NCBI RefSeq assembly: GCF_028554725.1
Contig: NC_071670.1
Span: 7,244,501-7,308,500 of the forward strand
Origin: Zeugodacus cucurbitae
Lineage: Eukaryota; Arthropoda; Insecta; Diptera; Tephritidae
DNA: 64,000 nucleotides
Reading direction: 5' to 3'
Position numbers and translations under genes: made by a program
Shown: positions 1 through 12,395 of the stretch, in pieces
Position numbering within the stretch: position 1 is the first letter of the stretch
Layout of the letters: every line of letters begins with the position of its first letter
Notes under the pieces: generated by a model
What the model was told of the DNA's origin: nothing
The model's database searches: none
The model's input: only the letters and a program-made list of their open reading frames with translations

Positions 1-1480
1 CATAGATTATCTATCGATTTATCTTATTTGTTAATGAGTTTATTTTTCATATCATCACTCTGAATCTCCAGAGGTAATTAATCCGGCAAAATTAAAAAAT
101 TCTAAACACTTTTTCGAATACCTTTCAATTTATATTATCTGCAATTTATCTACGTTTATCTATCGATAGTCTAAACTCATTCGAAGACGTGTATTTTTTC
201 TAAAGCCCAACTGAGGCTTCTCTAAATGAGAATTCAATGATTCTCAGCGCTTTCCACACGCGCTTTACCACGTATTGTACTCGCTCCAAAGAAAATACAA
301 AATTTGATATTCAATGAGACAAGTGATTGAAAGAATGATGGAAGAGATTTCGAGTGGGTGTTCAAGATGGTAATATATTTGGATAAAAAATGTTATACTT
401 TCATATTATATATGTATGTAAATATAGTATCTATATACATACATACTCAATATAAGTGAAATGTAAAGCTTGAAGGTGGCGAAATCTAGAAAATTTCCTG
501 GAAGTTATGTGAGTGAAAAGTTAAGTTGGAGATGAATGCATAAATGTTTATGATAGCTGTGCGTAGGAGGGTGAGTGAGATTATACTATGGATGAATTAC
601 ATTGTGGTAGAGGGAGTGTACACGCAAATTGAAGGTGGAAAGTTAAAAGGTGGTTGCGGCTGGCAGTATGGAATCTCTGAAGGAAGACGAGAACGAAAAT
701 TTATTGGAAATATTTTTAAATTAATTTTGTTTAATTCTTTTTTTAATTTTTGTCATCAATATTTTTTTTTTTAAATAATTTTTCTTTTATTTAAAATTTA
801 TTGAAAATTTTTATGGATATTTTATTTTTTCATAAACATTTTTTTTTAATGAAATGTATGTATAGTCATTAAAAAATAATATTTGACTGAATTAAACAAA
901 ATATTTACATAAAAAAAATATTTTTTTTATAAAAAGAAAAAAAAATTGAAAAAAAGACTGGTGAAAAACTATTATCCATAAATTAAAAAAAAAAATCTAT
1001 AATATTTTAACGAATATTTTTTTTAATTCTTTTTCAAGCCTATTTGAAATGTTTGCAACAAAAACAATATCGTAATTGCTTAACTACTCTCAAACAGAAA
1101 AATTTTAAGTACAACAACAATAAAATAGAAAAATTATATTACAAAAGCAACAATTTATTATTAGAAAAAGGCAAAAATACAAGGAAATCACCCAAAACCT
1201 CACCAACTAAGAGTTGCCACCAATCATGTGGCATGAATGAAAATCAGAAGCAATATAGATCAATATGGCACTAAAAGTCTCTGCCGAACTTCAACTCATC
1301 ATTAAACTAGCAAAAAAAAAAAAAAAAATACAACAACAAAGCATGAGTCAGTCAGAACCGCTCAACGCTGAAGTGCTTCACTTGATGGCCGCCCGACTGA
1401 TGATTGGGGGGCATATCAATGTGCGTACGATAAGTGAAAAGCTATAAAGCTGTTATTATTATAACGCGGCAAATGCTAAA
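1..1480. other. Distal upstream non-coding DNA
   Basis: AT-rich sequence with long A and T runs near 720-1030 and 1310-1330. Open frames here are short and low-complexity, and none resembles a known protein. No RNA gene or mobile element was recognised. Confidence 0.6.
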
Positions 1481-2330
1481 ACACCCGCAATAAGTTAAGT
1501 ACAGTGGGGTTGAGGCAACAATAAGTCTGCTTATGCGCGGGGCGCAGCAGTATCGATAGTCGCCCAAGCTAGCACGCATAGGCGGAGCGGCGTTGAAATC
1601 ACGCACTCGTTTGAACAGCTAGCCTAAATAAAAGCAACAACACGATACTAGAACAACAACTACAACAGTAACAATAAAGATTACAACAACAAGAACACAA
1701 TGCTTGCGGAAAATAAATTGAAAGTGAAAATCATCTTTAAATGTTGCAAGAACTTGATATATAAAAACTACAACAACAACAACAATATTGTTAAGTGTAC
1801 CGTTATATATTAACGGCAAGCGCTGTTGACATCTTCATTTCGCAAATGAAATCAATTTCAACAAATGTCAATTGCCATGCTCTCCTTGTGCCCATTTCTT
1901 TTGTTGCACGCGCAAATCGCACATACACATACATATATACCGCTATTTTCGCCCGAACGCTTCATTGATTTGCCGCCGCTGTCTATCACAAACAACAATG
2001 GTAACATCAACAACAACAACCCGCAGCAACAAAATCGATTACCAATTGGGGGTAAGTTCGTCGGCGCCCCTCTTTGTTCGCTCGCCTTGCCTCGCTCAGC
2101 TGCGAGACAGCAATGCAACCGAATTGGTATTGGCATGCCGACATTACACTTACGAGATTACTTTTCTGCTAAATATGGTTTACCAGCGTTGGCCTCTATA
2201 GAAAAAACACACCTCAGTCCATGCAGAGTTGTATGCGTCGCGCTTCCCTTGCTGCTTGCAATTTTAATTATCGACTAATTACTTACTTTCTGTAACTGTA
2301 CTCGCTATACATATATGTAGCGCGAGTCTT
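1481..2330. other. GC-richer island with CAA repeats
   Basis: Base composition becomes more balanced than on either side, with scattered CpG-containing words around 1530-1610 and 2050-2120 and CAA-type triplet repeats around 1640-1790 and 2000-2030. Overlapping open frames on both strands are low-complexity (His/Thr/Cys-rich), so I read them as shadows of repeat DNA. Such islands in an AT-rich fly intergenic region are often cis-regulatory, but nothing here proves it. Confidence 0.3.
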
Positions 2331-3560
2331 CGTGCTAGTGTTTATGTATTCTTCGCTTTTAGGCTCCAAGTTGCGCGCTTTGATTATTTGGTTCGTGAAA
2401 GAACCGCTTCTCGGAATGAATGCCATTGGAAATTCTTGGCGTTGCAAGTTCTTTCGAGAATTCGTGTTTGGTTTTACTCTTTATGGTATTTATAAATATG
2501 TATTGGTCGACAGAAATAGAATTCATGAACGAGTCTTTGCGATCCAGTTCAATAAGAACTCTCGAGAATACTTGTTCTCGATATTACATTTTAAATTACG
2601 ATAGTCCGAAGATATGAACTTGAGTCACAAGCAAGCTCCATTCCAATGTTAGACTTCAGAACAACACCTTTCGGTTATATAATCACCGTGATAGTTAAAA
2701 GTTCGACTAATTCATCTTTATGGACCCAAAACCTCAGTTTGTGACATAAAACTCGCTTTGAAGGTCGCGAGCTCTAACAAATTTAGTTCGTTGTGTTACA
2801 ACATACATTTGTATGCAGCTCACCAAGTTTCAAGCGTCAGACTCGAGCGCTTGAGTAAGTGGATTGTAGAACGAAGGTTCTAAATTGCTTGGATAGGTTT
2901 AATTAATAGCCGTTTTCAGTCAGAAAGCACTTTAAAAGCTATTATCGACCTTCATCTATGTCTCAAATAATAAAATGTTGCTCATAACTACATTTTAGGC
3001 AACGTATCGTTGAATTTGTGGAACACTTCAATGTGTATTTGATTGAAGGTCTCCTTCGATGAGCATAAACTTTACACTAACGCTTTCTCTGCTGGTCAGT
3101 CTCTCAATACTTAATGTCTGCAAAGCCTTGAAAATATAACTACTTGAAAGATTTGGTCACATTTCTCCCAATACCGAATTTGATGCCAACATTGATGGAT
3201 GATATAGAACCTGGGCTTTTGATCTTCGCCTTCTCCACCCACACTTACCTTACCGTTCAAGAAAAAGCGACCCTAATCCATAACAAAGATTTGCTTTGTA
3301 AAACAACTCCTTCTGTCCATGTCCTGAGGGATCCCAAATAAGACTGAGTCCCCTACTCAATTCACGCCTCAAGCTATCATCCAACTTTGGTCGGAATTTC
3401 TTTCAAAATGACGCATGAATAGACCATTGTGAAGACACCCTCTTTAAATGCCTATACAATCACGCGGATTCTCGCGCAATACCCACTTGACAAACGAGGC
3501 AGGACGAATGAAATGAAAACACACTTATAGCCAGCTAAAAAACAGCTGAGTCATTTGCTA
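2331..3560. other. Non-coding DNA, no feature recognised
   Basis: Mixed composition without repeats or mobile-element ends that I can see. Open frames are at most about 90 codons and carry no recognisable domain. Confidence 0.5.
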
Positions 3561-5160
3561 AGTGCTCGAGCGTCGTCGCGTAGAAGCTTAAGTAATATGC
3601 GCGCGTGTAAGAGAACGAAACATAAAAGTCGAACTTCAGAAAAATAATGACCCAAAGGCAACGATGCATCTAAATGACACCGACAATAACCAGCTACAGC
3701 AAGAACAACAACAACAACAAGGATAATAGTAATAACAACAACAAGAGTAGCAACAACAACACCAAAAGGAATAGCGACAAACTGTCAAGAAACCCCAACA
3801 ACAAAGTAAACAAGTCAAATCGAGCTCTGTTGTTGTATGGACCAAGAGTTCGGCTGGTTTGAGCTACGTCGGACCGTGTTTTTGTTGCAAAATGTGCAGA
3901 ATGTTGGGTCAGCTGGTCGGTCGCACAGCCGTTTGGGTGGTGGGACGGTGAAGCGGTTGGGTGGTGGGTCGGTTGGATGGTTCGGTAGGTCGGTTGTTGG
4001 CTGCCTGCGTTGATTGTTTGGTTGGACGTTCGGCTACGCAAGTGCCGGATGCGGATATGATGCGGTGACCATCATTCATCATCAGCAACAACAAAACAAA
4101 CAACAACAACAAATTATATACTTACATAAGTCAAGCCGAAGTGGAGGCGAAGCGAGCCAGCGCCATTGGTGGAAGACGGAAAGCGGTAGAAGGCAGACAG
4201 TAGGCGGTTGGAGGTTAGGTGGTGCGGCGCTGCACGGTGTATGTGTTTGTGTCTTCATGGCACCGGAGGTGGCTGAGTTGGCGCGACTGGCGAAAAACAC
4301 TTTCCGTTGCCAATGAAAGGAATGCTCTTCACAAGCAATTAAGCACACAAAAGTCGCTGCAATGCCAACGGCTAACGCGTCAAGCGCAGAACACAATCAA
4401 CAACCAAACAATAACAGCAACAATAAATACCGTAATAATGGCAACAATGATAAGTAACAACTACAACAATGGCGATTTCAAGTAGAACAAAAGACCATAA
4501 GCACGATGTAGATGGACCAAGGGACGGATGGACGGACGGACAAGCTGCCAACAGCCGAGATCCATAAATATATATACCCTGTACGCAATGTCTGTGAGTT
4601 TTATTGCTGTCATGGCTGCCTAGCGTTGACCGACCAACTCACTGACTGACTGACTGCCTTGATGAAAAACAAAAGACCAACAAAAATTTCCGATGCGGAG
4701 GAGCAAAAGCTTAGGGAACATTGCATGAAATCCAAGCAAACATGAACGCGTTGCTGATGATGAACTGCAGCAACACAACAACAACAACAACAACAACAAC
4801 AACATTTATGTATTATGTATTTACACCCTCTGGTTCGTTACCCGACTAGATTGGGTGCTGTGGGTCTTGTGTGTAAAAATGTGGTTGCTGTAAATTACTG
4901 TTGTAGTTATTATTGTTGTTGTTGCTGGAACTCTCATATAGTCGGTTAAATGATTTGTGAAAATCGCTGAAGAAACAAAAGCTGGCATCTGCATGCTGTT
5001 TGCGTATTATGAAGCCGCCATACATACACATATATGTAGGTATGTCGGTATGTTTGGCATTTCTGCAGTTTGGTCGCTCTTGGCCGAGCTCCAGTTTGAC
5101 CAAAATGTTGGAAGGAAAGAATTTTATGGTCTTTGGTGTGCTGTTGTTTTAAGCTGAATT
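3561..5160. other. CAA-rich island with simple repeats
   Basis: Contains CAA tracts at about 3703-3765 and 4079-4112 and a long ACA run at 4771-4803. Short direct repeats include GGAC near 4511-4541 and CTGA near 4640-4656. Ser/Asn-rich or Leu/Cys-rich open frames on both strands come from the triplet repeats. A candidate regulatory island only by composition. Confidence 0.35.
3931..4000 (+). repeat. G/T-rich minisatellite-like tract
   Basis: The + strand carries repeated GGTTGG, GGTGGTGGG and CGGTTGG words over about 70 bases, flanked by more of the same to about 4030. Runs of two to three Gs with 1-4 base loops could fold as a two- or three-layer G-quadruplex. That structure is an inference. 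Confidence 0.5.
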
Positions 5161-5550
5161 CATTCCGGTGTAGAATATGCGCTTGTGAGGTATTGGTGCA
5201 AGAATTAGTACACAGTTTGGCTTGGTTATATCAATAACTTGGTGAGTGTATTTTTGGACTTGAAATGAATAAGGGTTGTTGGGTCAGTACTTACGGAGTA
5301 ATCAAGGTCATGTCTTTTAGTTACAATATAAGTTATAAAGGCAGTACAGATTCAGTTAGGAGAGCAATACCCAGATAATAGAGAAACTAAAGAAAAAATT
5401 CAGGAAGAATAAAATTAGAAACAGCCTCAACGGCAGCGAAACTAAAATATCGAACTATAATATTTGGAGCCATGTACTGAGGAGCATATTTCCGATCATA
5501 TATTTGTGAAATCTAATAAAATAATGGTTCCAGATGACGGCTGACGTTCT
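5161..5550. other. Non-coding DNA, no feature recognised
   Basis: No convincing open frame, RNA gene or repeat. One isolated CGGAGT half-site occurs near 5294; it may be unrelated to the arrays that start near 5.93 kb. Confidence 0.45.
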
Positions 5551-5554
5551 TAAT

Positions 5555-5890
5555 GATCCACTCTGAAAGCTCTTTTCGGGCTAAAACTACATCGCCTCCA
5601 ACGACTACTTTGATTTCTAACTTCTTCTAGACTGTATAGTGTACTGGAATTTAATCCGTCAAACCTTCAAAAGGAATTTATTCTGTGAAAATTAATCTCT
5701 ATGTTTTGCTCTTTGAGTCAATAAATTAGGTTCTCAATTACCCAACTCTGACTGTTCTTTGCGGTCTAAAACTACCGAGTAAACTACAGAGTTTACAGAC
5801 TCAGTGCACTGGAATTTTATCAAGGCAAACATCAAAAGGAGAGAATTAATTTCTTGCTTTGGCACTTTGAGTCAATAAATTATACGAATT
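5555..5890. repeat. Diverged two-copy tandem repeat (about 165-185 bp unit)
   Basis: Two successive segments share a series of words in the same order: GTCTAAAACTAC or GCTAAAACTAC, then TGTACTGGAAT or TGCACTGGAAT, then CAAAAGGA, then TTTGAGTCAATAAATTA. The first copy ends near 5728 and the second near 5882. Sequence between the shared words has drifted. Confidence 0.55.
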
Positions 5891-5930
5891 TTTCAAGAAT
5901 GAACCCAAAAAAAAACTAAATTATGCTGTG

Positions 5931-6972
5931 ATTTCGGACGAAATTTGTCTTTCGGAGTATTTTTTTAACTGATAATTAGAATTTAATTACTCAGCAGTAA
6001 ATGTCAATGCAAATTATTTCCAAAACTCTCAAAAATCTGGTTTCGGAAACTTTCGGAGTAAAATTTTTGGCAGAAAATGTTAATACACGTATACAATAAT
6101 TTATATAAAAGTAAACACATAAAAGTAAACACAAAATCCTTGAAATTTCTAACTCCGAAAAATTCGGAGTTAAGTTTCTGTGTGAATATATGAATTTTTC
6201 CAGTTTCGTACCTAAGTAAATCAAAATAAAGCTTAGAAGCACAAAAAATTTAATTTCGAATTTTCGGAGTAAAATATTTATTACTAAAATTGCATATTTT
6301 CCTATGCAGCAGTGTGTGCTACTAATATTACCTATAAAGTGATCAATTTATGTTTTTAGGAGACTTTTGAAGTTAACACGTGAATTTTCGAGTTTTATAC
6401 GTTACTGTGCGGAAAATAATGCTAAGAAACACAAAAAAAGCTTTCCGAATTTTCGGAGTAAATTTTTATTTCCAAAAATTGCTTATTTTTTTTTTGTAGC
6501 TGTTAGTACAACTAAAAATATCTACAAAATAATCAATTTATCTGTTTCGGAGTCTTTAGGAGTTGACTTTCTCCTTGAATATGTGCATTTTTTCGAGTTT
6601 AATATGTTATTGGACCAAAAATAGTCTTGGGAGGGACAAAAAAATCCATTCCGAATTTTCGGAGTAAATTTTTTTTCACAAAACCTGTATATTTTTACTT
6701 GTAGCTGTTAGTACAACTACAATTATTTACAAAAGTATCAAGTTCTGTGTCGGAGTCTTGAGGAATTAATTTTCTCCATGAGTATGTGCATGTTTTCGAG
6801 TTTAATATGTTATTGGACCAAAAATATTGATTTAAAACACAAAAAAAATCAATTCCGAATTTTCGGAGTAAAATATTTTCTTACTAAAATGGCGTATTTT
6901 TACTTCTAGCTCTTAGTACAATTCCAAATACCTACAAAATGATCATTTATGCATTTCGGAGTCTTTCGGAGT
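5931..6972. repeat. Palindrome array I (TCCGAA...TTCGGA boxes)
   Basis: About ten boxes containing TTCGGAGT, several with a left arm. The best full palindrome is ACTCCGAAAAATTCGGAGT at 6152-6170. Near-full boxes lie at 6042-6060, 6254-6270, 6444-6459, 6649-6665 and 6853-6869. Half-boxes lie at 5951, 6546, 6751, 6955 and 6965. From 6444 the array has a higher-order unit of 204-205 bp: boxes at 6444/6649/6853 and half-boxes at 6546/6751/6955 alternate. The DNA between them is partly conserved (a GTAGCTGTTAGTACAACTA word recurs), so this section is the youngest tandem part. Confidence 0.85.
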
Positions 6973-8850
6973 TGCAGAAAATACAAATTTTTGCAACAGC
7001 TGGCGTTTTATATTGTTCATAAAAACTGCTGATACTATTTGTCATTAGTTACAACACACTAATAAAGTGTAAAATTAAAATGACAGCTAGAAAGTAATTA
7101 AAACTGTGTTCAAGACACGTCTTATAGACTGTCTGTGCTATCAAATAAAAAGATATTTTCATATGTATGCATAAAAGTTTATATGTTAGATCATATGTCT
7201 CGCCATCGCCTACTTTAGAGCACTGGAAAATCTAAGGAGTGTTTTTCTTAACTACACTGTATGTGTAACAACAACATATGGCAGCCAAGGTGCCAACACT
7301 AGCCGTATACTTCAAATGAGTTTCATATATATAAGGATCTGTATGTATATATGTATGTATGTCTGTAAGTATTTACAGAGACGATTGGTTGAGGGACACT
7401 AATACGCGTGTACACCCAACAACACCAATGACTTGTAGGATGTTATGTGTTTCATAAGGAAAATATGAACCGTATATGTGATGTGTCTGTACAGTTAGCA
7501 TTAATATATGTAAATCTGAATGTGTATTTGTGCGCGACTTTATTTATTTGTTTGCTTTGCTGCACTCGGCTGAGAGACAAATACCGAAAAGGAGTGGCTT
7601 AAAGTACACAAAATTCACACCACTTGCAACACTTCAACTTGCTGCATGGTGTGGCAATGCTAACACACAGAGCACAATATAATGCAACAACAACAACAAC
7701 AGCAACATACATACATACATATAACATACATATGCCGCGGCGCCGTGTAGTAAGTGCTAACCGAGGTGCTGAGAGTGACTTTCGAGTGCCAAGTGTTGTT
7801 GTTGTTGTTGCACTGTGGCAACAGCAATGGTTGGCTAGCTGTTTGCTAACAGGAAGAGCACACATTTCGCATAGTAGGAGGTCGTTGGTGGCAGAGCGAG
7901 TATGAAACTGGTTTGTAAAAGCATGTGGCATGCAACGAAACTAGAGTAGCCGCAGCGTCAAAGCTGGCAACATACCAATGCAGAAGATGCAGTTGTTGGT
8001 GTCTCTACTGTGTGTGCAAAGTGGCAGTGGAACTTCCGAGTGGTGCCAAGTGAGTCCCTAGCCATCATAGAGAGAACTAGCGCCTCTGAAGCACCCACCA
8101 ACCTCTAACAGCTGCGAGTGGGTGGCACTCGCGTTGTGGAAGGAAGTGCTGTGGCAACATTAAAAATCATGTGACAGCGCCATATTACAAAAAGAAAAAC
8201 TAGTGGGTGTGGGTGTTTGTGGGCGCTGATTGTTGTAGGCATCCCTGCCGGTGTGGCAAGTAGCATGAAGCAAGCAATAAATAGTGAGTTTGAAAAATTG
8301 TGAAGAAAAAAATCAGAAGAACTCAAATGAAATGTGGCGACGTTGACACTATATAAGATTGTATATGGTGCTACTGGCATAAAAAGCACCTACAACAACA
8401 ACAACATTTGCAAGTAAAACAAAAAATGGCGAGAAAAAGAAATGTACGCCATAAAAGCGGCACAAAAAGCAATAAAAGCGGGCGTAGAAATGAAGAAATG
8501 AAGAAAAGACACACGCGCATGCTGAGACCAGCAGGAAATAGTGGAAAAACGTAACTGTCAAACTGTCAGCAAGGCATGGAAATGACATACGGGAGATGGA
8601 AAAAATTACATAAAGCAGAGCATTTGGAATACATACAAACAAGTAGTACATATTAGAAAAAGTGAAGTGGAGCAAAGAAATGAAAAATTGTAATGAGACA
8701 GTTTCAAAGACAGCGATTTGATTCAGAAGAAAACTAAAAAATACAAGGAAAATATAAGCAAATATATACAATTGAAGGTTTTTATGTAAAAATTAAAGGT
8801 TAGATTAAGATTTAAAAACTAAATCAATAAAAAATATATTAAAAAATTTA
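6973..8850. other. Non-coding spacer between palindrome arrays
   Basis: No palindrome boxes. Contains CAA/GTT tracts at about 7682-7702 and 7797-7811, ATAC/TATG microsatellite at about 7345-7362 and 7707-7735, and mixed-composition sequence at 7560-8120. Open frames on both strands are low-complexity and overlap each other. Confidence 0.5.
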
Positions 8851-9770
8851 CTCTGAATTTTTTACAGGAATAGCTTCTATTATCAACTTTTGTAGTTTAA
8901 CAAGCCTCAAATCCCTTCAGCGAACTTACAAACTTTGTACGAATTTTTCGGAGTAGCAGAAAATTAAAACAAAAATAGGTTATAGTTTTATTTGCTGCAA
9001 TTTGCAAATCACTTGAAGGTTCCTATGTGAAAAATAAACTTTTAATTAACATGTTTCAATTATTTCAAAAAAAATTTACTCCGAATTTTTCGGAGTTTGA
9101 AAAGCCTCCATAAACAGCTTCTATTAGAATTCATGCAATTTAATAAACCTAAATTCACTTAAGTTAATTTCAAAACTTACTCCGAATTTTTCGGAGTTGC
9201 AGAAAATGAAAAAAAAATAGTTTATATATTATTTGCGGCAATTTGCAAATCAGGAAATTTAGTAAAAAGTCAGTAAAACAATTTTACGAAATTTTCGGAG
9301 TTAAAAACTATGAAAAAATAATTAAATATAATACTTTTCATAGATTTACAGTTTAAATCTTAACAAAAACCATTTTATTTCAAAAATATGTGGTTTTACA
9401 AATTGAAAATCTGCTACAAAGTTCGTAAAAATGCATTCCGAATTTTTCGGATTTAAAAATGTATCATAAAATATGCTACAATAGTGCTTTCTTATGTTCT
9501 ACGAAATGCAAATGAAATAAATACAAATCGATAATTAGTAAAATTTTACTCCGAATTTTTCGGAGTTGAAAATTTATCAAAAAATATGCTATAATAATGC
9601 TTTTTGATGTTATTACCCGAGAGTATGAAATAAATACAAATTCGTAGCTAGTAAAAGCATACTCCGAAATTTTCGGAGTTGAAATATTTTCAAAAGGAGT
9701 TTATTTCTGGTGTGCAAAGAGTTGTGAATGCAAAAAAATTCATAGTTAGTGCAGCTAAAATTTTCGGAGT
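8851..9770. repeat. Palindrome array II
   Basis: Perfect two-armed boxes (ACTCCGAAWWWTTCGGAGT) at 9078-9096, 9179-9197, 9548-9566 and 9661-9679. Variants occur at about 8939-8954, 9286-9301 and 9435-9452, with a half-box at 9761-9770. Spacing between neighbouring boxes is about 100-150 bp and is exactly 113 bp for 9435/9548/9661. Inter-box DNA shares words such as ATGCTATAATAATGC/ATGCTACAATAGTGC and GAAATAAATACAAATCG/TCG, so a tandem unit of about 113 bp underlies this part. Confidence 0.88.
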
Positions 9771-10700
9771 TCAAGATTTTTCGTAAATTATTAATAAATT
9801 TAATGCAAAAATTATTATTTTTTTTATTTTATTTATGTAGGTATGCTATTACATATATATATCTGTATATATGCCTGTTTGTATATTATTAACTCCTTCC
9901 TGCTTTCTGCTTCATTAATAATGTGTCAAATGTCTATGTTTACCAGCAGCATATCCAAATTTGTGTCACTTTTAAAATATTTAATAATTTATGAAAAGCA
10001 ACATTCTACAACAGTTTAACTAGAGGGAAAATTCAAAAGTGAAATGGAAGTTAGAATAAAGTGTATGTATGTGTATATGTGACAGCAAATACTGAAATCA
10101 TGAGCATAAAATAAATATATCTATAGAAGAACTACAAGCATGTAGACTCCAACACACGCATACATATGTATATATGTAAGTTCATTTTACTCGTTGTAAT
10201 CAAATAAAATAAAAGGCAACGAACTGGAAATGTCAAAGCAACACGAAATTTCGAAAGCGATAGTTGCGAATAGTTACAGATAGTGAGATACAAATGCTCA
10301 TGAGCATACATAGTTACAAACCTATTTATAAGATATATAAATATACAGTGAACACACGAAGCATCACAATATTAGCAGTGAGTGCTCTACACATCTAATC
10401 AAATATAGACATACATGAGTATATTCTCATTGTTGTCATTGCGAAAGTGTCTGCTATTTTATGACGTCGAGTGGCAGTTAATAAATTTTTGGAAAAGTGC
10501 CAATTTGTGCTTTTAGTTGCTAACAGAAGTGTCTATAAGGGAGTTTTTTTCAACAAATACATATTCGAAATAAAATAGTTTACTAAAAGACATCTATTTT
10601 ATAAAGTAAGAAGAAATGAGAGCAATACATTTCATTTAATGTGATTAAAGTTCAAAAAGAACAAATATCTAAGTGTTTTCAGTAAAAATCAGCAACAAAA
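9771..10700. other. Non-coding spacer
   Basis: AT-rich DNA with short TATG/ATAC microsatellite runs near 9838-9880 and 10065-10085. No open frame of note and no palindrome box. Confidence 0.5.
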
Positions 10701-10704
10701 ATGT

Positions 10705-10949
10705 ACACCGAAAATTTCGGAGTTGTGAAAAATGCACTGAAAATTGAAGCTATAGACGATATAAAATGTTAGAAGGGGTTAGAAAGTTGTTAGCATACTC
10801 AGAGTATTGAAAAACGGCAACTCCGAAAATTTCGGAGTGAATAAAATCGCTTCATAACAGTATATATTGAAATTATCTGGTTATTATAACTCATATAATT
10901 CAATTATGATAAGTTTTCAAAGAAAGAATTACTCCGAAAATTTCGGTGT
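10705..10949. repeat. Palindrome array IIIa
   Basis: Three 19-bp boxes at 10705-10723 (left arm ACACCG), 10820-10838 (both arms perfect, spacer AAA) and 10931-10949 (right arm CGGTGT). They are spaced 115 and 111 bp. The sequence between them is hardly alike, so the box is conserved beyond its surroundings. Confidence 0.85.
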
Positions 10950-11520
10950 AAAGGAAGTTACATCAATTTTCAACAATTAGCAAATTTCATTACGTGATAC
11001 TAAATATTTTCGAAAAAGAAACGAATTTTAACAATTAAGAGACGCCACATAAACAAATTAAAGCATTATTAAAAGGAATTATATACGAAGATAGGTTATG
11101 TACTGAAAAACTAATAACAGTTTTATATAAAAAACGTTTTACCCCGTAAAATTCTGATTTCTGCATATTTAAAATTATAAAATTTTCTTTGCTCATTCTG
11201 TAAAGTAAAATTTTAAAAGAAATGCTATAGTTAAAATAATTATGAATGAAGCATTGTCAAAATTAAAAAAAGTCCTAGCTTTTCCCTTCTATTAGACTGA
11301 TCTTAATTGACAATTTCAGTATAAAATAGACAATTTTAAGAAGTATTGTCTCAAAAGTAAATTCCTAAAGTGCTTCAAAAATTTAAGCTAAGAAGTTTCA
11401 TTAACTATGTGATATTGCTGGAAATGTGTACACATGGTGATTCAAAGTATTGTAAATTATATTTAAATACCTTTAGCATGTTTAAAAGGTTCATCTACAC
11501 TTATTATATTGATAATAACA
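10950..11520. other. Non-coding DNA between arrays IIIa and IIIb
   Basis: AT-rich DNA without boxes. Nothing recognised. Confidence 0.45.
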
Positions 11521-11523
11521 TTT

Positions 11524-12017
11524 ACTCCGAATTTTCGGACTTCATGAAAATTACAAATTGCTACAGAATAGAAGCGAATTATATTTATCTTATTAAGGAA
11601 GGGAATCTCGACATATTTCATCTAAAAAAATTTAATCCGAATTTTTCGGAAATCCTTAAAATTACAAATTGCTACAGAATTGAAGCGATTTAATTTATTT
11701 TCTTAGTAAGGAAGTAAAACTCGACATATTTCAGCAAAAAAAAATGTACTCAGAATTTTTCGGAGTTCTTAAAAATTACAAATAGCTACATAATTGAAGT
11801 GATTTCATATCTCATTAAGGAAAAAAAACTCGACATATTTTATCAAAAAAAAAATTACTCCGAATTTTTAGGAGTTTCTTAAAACTGTGTAAAATTATAA
11901 ATAATCCAAAATTGATATATGTGGGCCACTTTTGTACTTTAAAAATGAGTTTCGTTTTTTTAAGAAAGTAAATCTCGACATATTGTTGTAAAAAATTTAC
12001 TCCGAATTTTTCGGAGT
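11524..12017. repeat. Palindrome array IIIb
   Basis: Five boxes at about 11524-11540, 11635-11650, 11748-11766, 11857-11875 and 11999-12017 (the last perfect). Spacing is 111, 113, 109 and 142 bp. Inter-box DNA repeats the words TTAAAATTACAAATTGCTACAGAAT, AAGGAAG..AAACTCGACATATTT and AAAAAATTTACTC, so it is a tandem array of roughly 111-bp units. Short open frames across it are by-products of the repeat. Confidence 0.87.
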
Positions 12018-12087
12018 TCTTAAAAATTGCGAAAAATTATAAATAAATTAAAAATTAATATATTTTAGTTGCTTTCTCACTTTTTAA

Positions 12088-12371
12088 CCTTAGAAGGTCA
12101 TCGCTATTTTTATAACGTAGTCGATTCGACGACGGCATTACTCAAAGTCCTTAATATATTATCCTACCTATCAAAACCTACTAAAATCAATATATAAAAA
12201 ATCAATCAATATACATTACCTGGTTTATATATTTTCTAAATAAAACAATATCAAACAGTTTTTCGTGAATCTTTTATTAAATAAATAACATTTTCACAGC
12301 TCTGATTCATTCGGCTTTTGTACAAAACAAACACTCGCGTCGTCGAAACGACGAGGCATGACTTTCCAGGG
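12088..12371. mobile_element. piggyBac-like MITE (284 bp)
   Basis: The left end reads CCTTAGAAGGTCATCGC directly after TTAA (12084-12087). The right end, read on the - strand, is CCCTGGAAAGTCATGCC directly before TTAA (12372-12375). The ends therefore form an imperfect terminal inverted repeat of about 16-18 bp flanked by duplicated TTAA. TTAA target sites and CCCT-type ends are hallmarks of piggyBac transposons. TCGACGACG-like subterminal words occur near both ends (about 12121-12135 and 12338-12353). There is no transposase coding capacity, so it is non-autonomous. It sits in the gap after palindrome array IIIb. Confidence 0.72.
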
Positions 12372-12395
12372 TTAAATGAATTTACGAGCGATTTT

